Position numbers and translations under genes: made by a program. Shown here in pieces: positions 56,516 through 64,000 of a stretch of DNA of 64,000 nucleotides (position 1 is its first letter; every line of letters begins with the position of its first letter). Location: assembly GCF_025465275.1 (NCBI RefSeq), contig NZ_JAODNK010000086.1:85524-149523 (forward strand), given 5' to 3'. The notes beneath the pieces were generated by a model. That model did no database searches, had not been told where the DNA came from, and worked only from the letters and a program-made list of their open reading frames with translations. The DNA is from Nocardia sp. Its GTDB lineage: Bacteria > Actinomycetota > Actinomycetes > Mycobacteriales > Mycobacteriaceae.

Positions 56516-56943
56516 GTCGAGCACTCCCTCGAACAAGACCTCGGCACACATGCCTCGGAATCTCCACGGTAGCGACGAAACACGCCATCGCCCACCAGAA
56601 CGGGTTCGTCGGCTCAGGATCGAGATGCGGCACATCTGCACGGCTCCAGCCGCGGGCCGGCAGATAACCACGCATAAATCGGTACCGCTTCTCGACATCC
56701 GCTGTTAGCGTTCAAGGCAACACAAACGACGAAAGGCACGGCAATGACCCGGTATACGGATTCCACGCTCGCGTGGCACCGTGCTGCCGGTGATCGCCTT
56801 CCGTTGGAAGGGTTTTCGCGCAGCACCAGCGACCTGACAGACGGCCCGTAACACGACCATCTCGTCATCGAAGGGTCGCACCCGGCGGAAACGCCAAGGG
56901 GAGCGGCCCTTTTTCGTTTCCCGTCGCCGGCGCGTGATCGAAT

Positions 56944-57017
56944 GCCTTCGTAGCTCAATGGACAGAGCGCCTGATTTCGGATCAGGGCCGTTGGAGGTTC
57001 GAATCCTCTCGAAGGCT
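56944..57017 (+). tRNA. tRNA-Arg (anticodon TCG)
   Basis: Acceptor GCCTTCG/CGAAGGC; anticodon arm CCTGA-TTTCGGA-TCAGG; T-arm GGAGG-TTCGAAT-CCTCT. Confidence 0.9.
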
Positions 57018-57046
57018 CGAGTTCGAATCCCGCCGCGCGTATGCAT

Positions 57047-57124
57047 GGTGAACGAGGCCGAAGTGGTCGAAGCACCAGTTTGTGGAACTGGAGAAAGCGG
57101 GTTCGAGTCCCGTCGTTCACCCCA
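57047..57124 (+). tRNA. tRNA-His (anticodon GTG)
   Basis: G(-1)+GTGAACG/CGTTCAC acceptor; anticodon arm CCAGT-TTGTGGA-ACTGG; C73 with encoded CCA. Confidence 0.92.
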
Positions 57125-57125
57125 C

Positions 57126-57204
57126 GGGGGCGAGGAGCCTGGTGGCTCAGCCTGACTGTAAATCAGGTGCGTTCGCACGGCAGGTTCGATCCCTGCCGCC
57201 CTCA
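57126..57204 (+). tRNA. tRNA-Tyr (anticodon GTA)
   Basis: GGGGGCG/CGCCCTC acceptor (one G-U); CCTGA-CTGTAAA-TCAGG; long variable arm; T-arm GCAGG-TTCGATC-CCTGC. Confidence 0.87.
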
Positions 57205-57249
57205 CGGCCAGACGCTGGAAACCCATCCAGCCGTAGGTAAGTGGCCCAA

Positions 57250-57321
57250 GCTTCTCTAGCTTAATCGGCAAAGCTCCTGTCTTGTAAACAGGCGTCCTCG
57301 GTTCGATTCCGGGGGGAAGCT
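57250..57321 (+). tRNA. tRNA-Thr (anticodon TGT)
   Basis: GCTTCTC/GGGAAGC acceptor; CCTGT-CTTGTAA-ACAGG; T-arm CTCGG-TTCGATT-CCGGG. Confidence 0.9.
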
Positions 57322-57329
57322 CCGATTTC

Positions 57330-58280
57330 TCAGCTCAGCGGGTAGTGCGCTCGGGCGAACAGCCCGGCCACGATCCCGTCGATGGTTTCGGTGAATACGT
57401 CGGGCTGATCCAGCATCACAAAATGTTTGGCTGGTTCTATCGGCACGACGGTGACGTTCGGTGCCTTGGCGAGCAGATTCCGGTAGTAGTCGGCTTTGTC
57501 TGTGGCGCTGGCGAACGATCGTTGCTCGCGTGGCTGGTAGTACGGGGCGACTTCCCAGATCGGGGTGGTTGCCCCGCCCAGTTCCGCACGACTGTCGGCT
57601 ATGACGTCTTCCCGCAGGTACTCGGCGGCAGCGCTGAAATCACTGCGCGCCATGAGCGGTGCGTACTGTTCGGCCAGCGCAGGATCGATGACACCCACGT
57701 AACGCAGATAGTCGCGCGCATAGGCGAGCTTCGCGTCGGGAGTTTGCGCCATCCGCGCCGACCCCGCTGCGGCGTCGGCAAGCTCGGTCCGCCGTGGTTC
57801 AGCAACGTCCTCGTAGCCGGGATACACCGGCAATCCTTCGACCGCGATCACACCGGATACCAGGTCAGGGTGTTCGGCCGCGATGTGCAGGGCGATAGTG
57901 CCGCCGATGCTGTGGCCGATCACGATTGGTTTCACCAGCCGCCGGGTCGAGATCAACTTCACCACCTCGTCCGTATATCGGCCGATGAGGTCGTGGGTGT
58001 CGGCCGGGGCGGGCGCCCCGTCGAATCCGGGGAAGGCGACCGCGTAGACGGTGTGGTGGTGTCTACGCAGTGCCTCGATCGTGGTGCGCCACTCCCACGG
58101 CCCGCACAAAGACCCCGGCAGCAGAATGACCGGCGAACCGGCCGTGCCGATCTGCTCGACGCGCATGCCATCGACCCAGTCGGTCGACGCCGGCTGTGAC
58201 CGGGTGCAGCCACTCGCCATAATCAGCGCGGCGACCGCAACCCAGCGGCCCCACCACACCGGTTGCCCCCGTGTACGCAC
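57330..58280 (-). CDS. Secreted/lipoprotein alpha/beta hydrolase
   Basis: Lipobox MASGC; VILLPGSLCGPWEWR; VIGHSIGGTIALHIA. Confidence 0.88.
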   Translation of the reverse strand: MRTRGQPVWWGRWVAVAALIMASGCTRSQPASTDWVDGMRVEQIGTAGSPVILLPGSLCGPWEWRTTIEALRRHHHTVYAVAFPGFDGAPAPADTHDLIGRYTDEVVKLISTRRLVKPIVIGHSIGGTIALHIAAEHPDLVSGVIAVEGLPVYPGYEDVAEPRRTELADAAAGSARMAQTPDAKLAYARDYLRYVGVIDPALAEQYAPLMARSDFSAAAEYLREDVIADSRAELGGATTPIWEVAPYYQPREQRSFASATDKADYYRNLLAKAPNVTVVPIEPAKHFVMLDQPDVFTETIDGIVAGLFARAHYPLS

Positions 58281-58443
58281 CGCACTCCCCCATCGACGAT
58301 CAGTAGATCCGCACCAGTCTTCGCTGACGACCTTGGTGAATACTTAAAGAGCACAGCGGATCTCGCCTGATCGCCCCGACCCGATCACGGCCGATGATGG
58401 TTCGCGCTGCTGCTCCCATGCTCGTTTGGTGTTTGGCGGGGTT

Positions 58444-58477
58444 TTGACATGCGCAGATTACATAGTTAGATGCGCAT
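58444..58477 (+). promoter_or_regulatory. Sigma70-like promoter overlapped by an inverted repeat
   Basis: TTGACA-N16-TTAGAT with ATGCGCA-N15-TGCGCAT spanning the spacer, in an AT-rich patch. Confidence 0.5.
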
Positions 58478-58672
58478 ATTTCCATGTTCATACACTATTC
58501 AATATCGACACGTCACCGTACGAAGACGCCCGCGCCCTCGGCAAAATAGTCTTGTCCGGCGGGATTGGCGCGAGGGCTGATCCCGCTCGCCTCGACCTCC
58601 GCAGCGTTCCCGTCCCTGATTCATCCGGGGGCCGGGCCTCCAGTAATCCTCATGACGACAGGAGCCTCAGGT

Positions 58673-59407
58673 ATGAAGCAGCATCTGATCGCCGCGCGGG
58701 AGTTGATTGTGCCGCCGCGCGGGCATCCGCACGGGCCGCTGCCGCCGATGCTGCTCGCCTTGACGGTTGTCACCGGGTTGGTCGATGCGTTCAGCTATCT
58801 CGAGCTGGGGCATGTTCTGGTCGCGAATATGACGGGAAACGTTGTGTTCCTCGGGTTCTCCGTCGCCGACGCGCCCGGTTTCGTGTGGTGGGCGCTGCTG
58901 CTGGCCGTGGCCATTTTCCTGATCGGGGCGATGAGCGGCGGCCGGCTGCACACGCGCCTCGGCATGCATCGCGGCCGCCACCTCTTCGGGGCGGTGCTGA
59001 CTCAGCTGGTGCTGATCACCGCGGCGTGGGTGACCGCGCTGCTCATCGATCACCCGTACCGGGAGTGGTCGCTGGCAGTGCTGATCGTGTTCCTCGCGGC
59101 GGGCCTGGGGTTGCAGAACGCGACGGCTCGGGCGCTGGCCGTCCCCGACCTCACGACCACGGTCCTGACGCTGACACTCACCGGGATCGCGGCCGACAGC
59201 ACGGCCGCCGGCGGCAGTGGAAGCAAGCTGGGCCGCCGGCTGATTCCGGTGACCGCCATGTTCCTGGGTGCGGCGATCGGCGCCACCCTCGTCGTGCACG
59301 GCCACGGAACGGCCACACTCGCGGTGGCGGTACTCCTCCTCGCCGGTATCACCGTCTTCGCGTACCGCGCTGCGAGATCAACCCAAGCTTGGACGAGCAA
59401 GCCTTGA
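58673..59407 (+). CDS. DUF1275 (YoaK) family membrane protein
   Basis: VVTGLVDAFSYLELGHVLVANMTGNVVFLGFSVA; GLQNATARALAVPDLTTTVLTLTLTGIAAD. Confidence 0.93.
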   Translation: MKQHLIAARELIVPPRGHPHGPLPPMLLALTVVTGLVDAFSYLELGHVLVANMTGNVVFLGFSVADAPGFVWWALLLAVAIFLIGAMSGGRLHTRLGMHRGRHLFGAVLTQLVLITAAWVTALLIDHPYREWSLAVLIVFLAAGLGLQNATARALAVPDLTTTVLTLTLTGIAADSTAAGGSGSKLGRRLIPVTAMFLGAAIGATLVVHGHGTATLAVAVLLLAGITVFAYRAARSTQAWTSKP

Positions 59408-59476
59408 CGCAATTCGGCTGACTCGCCAGAAACCATGGCGGGCAGCCGAACCCGCGGCTGCCCTCCGGCCCCGGAG

Positions 59477-60307
59477 TCAGGGCTTGCGGCCGATACCGGC
59501 CCAGTACCAAGCGCTTTCGGCGTCGGCGACGGCGGTGGGACGGTTGGTGAGTTCGGGTCGCCATGTGGCGACCGGGACGAGTCCCGGATCGATCAGCGTG
59601 GTGCCGGAGAACAGTTCATTGGTATCGGATCTGCTGCGGGGATAGAAGGTGATGCCGGAGCTCTCTGCGGCCGCGGCGACTCCCGCCATTGCTTCGGGCG
59701 CGAAATCCGCTGTGGGGTGCGTAATTACGATGTAGCTGCCGGAGGGGACCGCATCCAGGAGCGCGGTGATGATTTCCTGTGGATGGTCGCTGTCGCGGAA
59801 GTACATCATGATCGCGACGAGCATGATGGCGACGGGTTCGGACAGGTCCAGGGTGCCGGCGAGATCTGGATTGCCGAGGATCGAGTCCGGGTCGTGCAGG
59901 TCGGCGTGGATGAACCGGGTGCGGCCCTGCGGTGTGCTGTCCATCAACGCGCGAGCGTGGGCGAGCACGATCGGGTCTTTGTCGACGTAGACCACGCGAG
60001 CGTTGGGATCCAGACTTTGGGCGACCTCGTGGGTATTGCCCGCTGTCGGAATTCCGGTGCCGATATCGAGGAATTGCGTGATCCCGGCCTCGGCGACCAG
60101 GTAGCGAACGGCACGGCCCAAAAAGGCGCGGTTGGCGCGCGCCATGGTCTTGATAGTGGGCACGTGCTCGGCGATCGTGTCCCCCAGTGCCCGATCGGCG
60201 GGGTAGTTCTCCTTGCCGCCGAGCCAGTAGTCGTAGACCCGAGCCTCGTGCGGAATGGTGGTGTCGATCTCGGTCGGCAGTTGGGTGTCGAAAACGTTGT
60301 CGGGCAT
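59477..60307 (-). CDS. SAM-dependent methyltransferase, DUF574/Methyltransf_19 type
   Basis: PHEARVYDYWLGGKENYPADRALGD...FLDIGTGIPTAGNTHEVAQSLDPNARVVYVDKDPIVLAHARALM. Confidence 0.93.
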   Translation of the reverse strand: MPDNVFDTQLPTEIDTTIPHEARVYDYWLGGKENYPADRALGDTIAEHVPTIKTMARANRAFLGRAVRYLVAEAGITQFLDIGTGIPTAGNTHEVAQSLDPNARVVYVDKDPIVLAHARALMDSTPQGRTRFIHADLHDPDSILGNPDLAGTLDLSEPVAIMLVAIMMYFRDSDHPQEIITALLDAVPSGSYIVITHPTADFAPEAMAGVAAAAESSGITFYPRSRSDTNELFSGTTLIDPGLVPVATWRPELTNRPTAVADAESAWYWAGIGRKP

Positions 60308-60332
60308 GGGATCTCTGTTCTGATCGGTGACT

Positions 60333-61268
60333 CTAGCGGTTGACGCCGGCCGCACAGCGGGTCGATGTGAGAGTTTCCAGGGCCGCCGCGGTTCGCTCGG
60401 GCGGAGTCGCGCACACGCACAATCGGTCCCAGATCGCATTGAAGCGGTCCAGGTCGGTGCGTTTGTCGAGGAACTGGGGGCCGGTCGGGTGCGGAAAGTG
60501 GGCGAGATCGTTCAACTCAGAGGCGGCGAACCTCAGCATGGTGAAAGCGGTGCCGCTGATCGCGGGCCCGCCGACATGATCGGGTAGCACCTGCACGGTG
60601 ATATTGGGCCGGGCCGCCAACTCGGCCAGATGGTCCAGTTGTCCTTGCCAGACCGCGTTCCCGCCGATCGGGCGCCGGAGCGCAGCCTCCTCCACGACGA
60701 ACCACGCCCTGGGCGGATCGGTGCGGGTGAGCAGTCGCTGCCGCCGCACCAGTGATTCCACCCGGCGCTGGATATCGGCCGCCGGCTCACGGTCGGCGAT
60801 CGCGAAGACCGTATGCGCGTAGGAGGGCGTCCACAACAGTTCGGGCACCAAACCCGGTGCGTAGCAACGAATCAGCGAGGAGGCGTCCTCCATTGCCAGA
60901 TAGGTATCCGGTCGCGCCGTCGCCAGATCCGGACCGGCCTGCCAGCGTCCCACGGCATTGGCGCGCTGCGCCAGCAGCAGATATTCGGCCCGCGTACCCG
61001 CGTCGCGCACACCGTAGGCGGTCAGCAGATCGGCGATATCCCTGGCGCGGAAGCTCACTCGCCCTGCTTCCAGTCGGCTGATCTTCGAGTGTGAGGCGCG
61101 GATCGCCCGGCCTGCGCCGTCCCCGCTGATGCCGGCCGACTCGCGCAATCTGCGCAGACGGACCCCGAGGACTCGGCGGAGCAATGCCGGATCCTCACCC
61201 GGCTCCTCGGCAGTGCGATTACTCCCTACGCTGGTCAAGTCCTCGATCACGGCCACTCCTGTCGGCAT
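60333..61268 (-). CDS. XRE family regulator with Scr1/DUF5753-type C-terminus
   Basis: LRRLRESAGISGDGAGRAIRASHSKISRLEAGRVSFRARDIADLLTAYGV; LDHLAELAARPNITVQVLPDH. Confidence 0.94.
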   Translation of the reverse strand: MPTGVAVIEDLTSVGSNRTAEEPGEDPALLRRVLGVRLRRLRESAGISGDGAGRAIRASHSKISRLEAGRVSFRARDIADLLTAYGVRDAGTRAEYLLLAQRANAVGRWQAGPDLATARPDTYLAMEDASSLIRCYAPGLVPELLWTPSYAHTVFAIADREPAADIQRRVESLVRRQRLLTRTDPPRAWFVVEEAALRRPIGGNAVWQGQLDHLAELAARPNITVQVLPDHVGGPAISGTAFTMLRFAASELNDLAHFPHPTGPQFLDKRTDLDRFNAIWDRLCVCATPPERTAAALETLTSTRCAAGVNR

Positions 61269-61324
61269 CTGTCATGCGAACCCGAGTGTGCCACAACCTA
61301 TTACAACTCACACATCGACGCCTA

Positions 61325-61344
61325 GCACGTGCAAATGCACGTGC
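61325..61344. promoter_or_regulatory. Duplicated palindrome
   Basis: GCACGTGC-AAAT-GCACGTGC between divergent XRE gene and small ORF 61396..61614. Confidence 0.65.
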
Positions 61345-61395
61345 AAGAGGTTATGGTTGGGCGGGAATCGCCAGGCATTCCCAATGGGGGCCGTG

Positions 61396-61614
61396 ATGAA
61401 GACGAGTACTACCGCTCGAGGATTCGGCGCCGATCCCTTCAGCAGGATCGGGATAGCCGATGTTGTCATGAACTACGGACTGGACGCGGTCCAGCGCAGG
61501 ATCGAACAACTGCGCGTCACCGGACTTCACTACGCCGCAACGGCGATCGAAAGCGAACTCGAAACCGCACAGGTCACCGAATCGGCAGCGCTCGTCCGGC
61601 GCCAGTCGGCATAG
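61396..61614 (+). CDS. Small hypothetical protein
   Basis: MKTSTTARGFGADPFSRIGIADVVMNYGLDAVQRRIEQLRVTGLHYAATAIESELETAQVTESAALVRRQSA, divergent from XRE regulator. Confidence 0.6.
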   Translation: MKTSTTARGFGADPFSRIGIADVVMNYGLDAVQRRIEQLRVTGLHYAATAIESELETAQVTESAALVRRQSA

Positions 61615-61636
61615 CACAAAGCAGATATGTGGCGTG

Positions 61637-61738
61637 TCACATGAGCTGCATATCCATCATGTCCATCGTCGCCGGGAGAATGCCCTGCTGGTGCAACCAC
61701 ACAATCAGCGTGTGCAGCATTGCGTGCAGATCGTTCAT
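61637..61738 (-). CDS. Candidate Met/His-rich microprotein (33 aa)
   Basis: MNDLHAMLHTLIVWLHQQGILPATMDMMDMQLM*, preceded by GAGGAG about 10 nt upstream; below the ORF-track length cutoff. Confidence 0.4.
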   Translation of the reverse strand: MNDLHAMLHTLIVWLHQQGILPATMDMMDMQLM

Positions 61739-61833
61739 CGCCGCTCATCTCCTCGAGCTCGGCTGTCCGGCGCCACAGACGCCTGCCACTTTCCATATCA
61801 CCACCGCAGCGGCAGGAAAGACAGAGCCGAAGG

Positions 61834-62454
61834 TCACGGATTCGCTTGTTGCTCTGGATGACTGGCACCGACGATGCGCAGGGCGAGGTCGACGTAGTAG
61901 TCACCTAGCTCTTCGGGCGACCACGCGCCGTCCTCGCGGTACCAGCGCGCGATATCGATGCCGAGCGACAGCACCGCCACCGCGGCGATGTGCGAGTTCG
62001 GATTGTCGAAGGACCCGTCGGCCACACCGTGCTCGATCAGACTCCGGACCTCGGCATCGATGGTGTGGCGAATGTCCTTGACCTCCCGCTGATGCTCGGG
62101 ACTGAGCGCGGCGAGCTCGTAATTGATGACGCGGGCGACGGTGTGGGCCCGGGCATGATGGATAGCGAAGTCCCGCACCAGCGCTACGAGCTGCTCGGTG
62201 GGCTCCGCCGAGGAGGCGATCGCGGCCCGGATGCGCTCCAGGGTGTCCAGGTGACCGGTGCGCGAAATCTGGTAGAGCAGTTCCTCTTTGGAGCGATGGT
62301 GCACATAGATCGCCGCGGTGCTCAATCCGGCGATCGAGGTGACGTCACGGGTGGTGGAGCCGTGGAAACCGCGGTCGGCGAAGGCGACCACGGCGGCATC
62401 GAGCAGCCGTGTTCGAGTCTCGTCGGCACGTGAGCGGTCCTCTGCATCGGCCAC
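61834..62454 (-). CDS. TetR family transcriptional regulator
   Basis: TRTRLLDAAVVAFADRGFHGSTTRDVTSIAGLSTAAIYVHHRSKEELLYQI; GTG start. Confidence 0.92.
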   Translation of the reverse strand: MADAEDRSRADETRTRLLDAAVVAFADRGFHGSTTRDVTSIAGLSTAAIYVHHRSKEELLYQISRTGHLDTLERIRAAIASSAEPTEQLVALVRDFAIHHARAHTVARVINYELAALSPEHQREVKDIRHTIDAEVRSLIEHGVADGSFDNPNSHIAAVAVLSLGIDIARWYREDGAWSPEELGDYYVDLALRIVGASHPEQQANP

Positions 62455-62552
62455 CTGGACAGTCTCCCATTCATTCGGACCGTGGCATGCCAGGCACCCG
62501 CCGGCCGCCCTGCGCACCCGGCCTTGTCAAGGGCCGGGTGCGTAAACCTCCC

Positions 62553-63554
62553 TCAGACCGCCAGCACGAGCTTCCCGGTATTCGCGCCGGTGAACAGCAT
62601 GTTCAAGGTCTCACCGAAGCGCGCGACACCGCCCTCGACAACGTGTTCGCGACTCTTGATCCGGCCCTCGGCCAGCCATTGCGCCAGCTGCGCGCCGGCT
62701 TCGGGATAGCGGTCGGCGTAGTCGAAGACCACAAATCCGGTCATGGAGGCGCGGAAGACCAGCAGCGACATGTACCGCGACGGGCCCGGCGGCGGCTTCT
62801 CCTCGTTGTACGCCGAGATCGCGCCGCACAGCACGATGCGCGCGCCGCGGCGGAGGTTGGCCAGCGCGGCGTCGAGAATCTCACCGCCCACATTGTCGAA
62901 ATAGACGTCGATGCCGCCGGGGGCGGCAGTGCGCAGCTGCCGCAGGACATTGCCTTCGCGGTAGTCGATCGCCGCGTCGAATCCCAGCTCCTCGGTGAGC
63001 ATCCGGCACTTCTCCGGACCACCCGCGATACCGATCACGGTGGCGCCCTTGGCTTTCGCGATCTGTCCGGCCACACTGCCGACAGCGCCCGCGGCCGCGG
63101 AAACCAGCACGGTCTCCCCCGCGCTCAGCTTCCCGACGTCGAGCAGGCCGAAATACGCTGTCATGCCCGGGATTCCGAGCGTGCCCAGCCAGGTGGGGCC
63201 GGACGCGACGCTCAGATCGACCGGCTGCACGCCGCGACCGTCGCTGATGGCGTACTCGGTCACGCCGAAGATGCCGCTGACCGTGTCACCGGCGGCGAAG
63301 TCCGGATGGGTCGATTCGACAACCGTCGCGATGTCCAGCGACCGCATCACCTCCCCGATCCCGACCGGTGGCAGATACGAGCGGACGTCGTTGAGCCAGC
63401 CGCGCATGGCCGGATCCAGGGAGATGAAGCCGACCTTGACCAGGATCTCGCCCGGTCCGAGGTCGGGCAGTTCGGTGGTCGTCACGGTCCAGGTATCCGC
63501 GGTTGTCAGACCGGTCGGCCGCTGGGCCAGGCGTACCTGCTGGGTTTTCGTCAT
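62553..63554 (-). CDS. NADP-dependent medium-chain oxidoreductase (PTGR/curcumin reductase-like)
   Basis: GETVLVSAAAGAVGSVAGQIAKAKGATVIGIAGGPEKCRMLTEELGFDAAIDYRE; DVYFDNVGGEILDAAL. Confidence 0.95.
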   Translation of the reverse strand: MTKTQQVRLAQRPTGLTTADTWTVTTTELPDLGPGEILVKVGFISLDPAMRGWLNDVRSYLPPVGIGEVMRSLDIATVVESTHPDFAAGDTVSGIFGVTEYAISDGRGVQPVDLSVASGPTWLGTLGIPGMTAYFGLLDVGKLSAGETVLVSAAAGAVGSVAGQIAKAKGATVIGIAGGPEKCRMLTEELGFDAAIDYREGNVLRQLRTAAPGGIDVYFDNVGGEILDAALANLRRGARIVLCGAISAYNEEKPPPGPSRYMSLLVFRASMTGFVVFDYADRYPEAGAQLAQWLAEGRIKSREHVVEGGVARFGETLNMLFTGANTGKLVLAV

Positions 63555-63595
63555 TCGCCACTCCTTCTCGACAAGGTCGAATTCATGTCCGTGCC

Positions 63596-64000
63596 TCAGG
63601 CTTTCCGGCCCCAGGAGGGATCCCGGCGCCGCAATTCCATCTGCGCGATGGTCCGCTTGTGCACCTCGTCCGGACCGTCGGCCAGTCGCAGCGTCCGTGC
63701 GTGCGCGTACATGCTGGCCAGCGGGAAGTCGTCGGAGACACCGCCGCCACCGTGTACCTGGATGGCCCGATCGATCACCTTCAGCGCCATCTGGGGCGCC
63801 GCGACCTTGATGGCGGCGATCTCGGTGCGCGCGTTCTTGTTTCCGACGGTGTCCATCAGATACGCGGCTTTCAAGGTCAGCAGCCGGACCATCTCGATCT
63901 CGATGCGGGACTCCGCGATCCAGTCCTGGATATTGGCCCGATTGGCCACCGGCTCACCGAAAGTGGTGCGGGACTGGGCCCGATCGATCATCAGATCCAG
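63596..64000 (-). CDS. Acyl-CoA dehydrogenase (C-terminal part; continues past window end)
   Basis: [47 protein letters not shown]...[45 protein letters not shown]. Confidence 0.93.
   Translation of the reverse strand: MDLMIDRAQSRTTFGEPVANRANIQDWIAESRIEIEMVRLLTLKAAYLMDTVGNKNARTEIAAIKVAAPQMALKVIDRAIQVHGGGGVSDDFPLASMYAHARTLRLADGPDEVHKRTIAQMELRRRDPSWGRKA

Noticed and set aside
1-64000. CRISPR arrays or rRNA operons
   Set aside because: No regularly spaced identical repeats with unique spacers and no rRNA-like conserved segments seen; the only phased repeats are short operators and the 49-bp degenerate tandem repeat.

Overview
High-GC actinobacterial chromosome segment, most likely Nocardia or a close relative (inferred from gene content and coding style only). 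About 60 genes look supportable. Main blocks: (1) TldD/TldE protease pair. (2) A tight four-gene minus-strand operon (LLM oxidoreductase, Eis-like acetyltransferase, HHxxxDG acyltransferase/condensation protein, UGT-type glycosyltransferase) that looks like a small uncharacterised glycolipid or specialised-metabolite locus. (3) TetR, nitronate monooxygenase-like and acyl-CoA ligase genes. (4) HtrA-like protease next to an IS701-like transposase remnant. (5) XRE/methionine aminopeptidase divergent pair with twin operators. (6) Cobalamin genes cobN (with B12 riboswitch), cobG, cobH, cobIJ fusion and cobK. (7) A sugar-phosphate operon (GH65 phosphorylase, beta-PGM, DUF2090 aldolase, an internally deleted 48-aa Gnd relic, Zwf) beside an integrase relic. 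(8) An accessory regulator zone with two XRE + DUF574-type methyltransferase modules, iteron-like operators and small ORFs. (9) A DUF6285/kinase/acyl-CoA dehydrogenase module resembling LvaB/LvaA/ACAD. (10) A compact tRNA array (Arg, His, Tyr, Thr). Three paralogous secreted glycine-zipper proteins are scattered over 18 kb. All family assignments are from reading motifs in the supplied translations; no database search was run.
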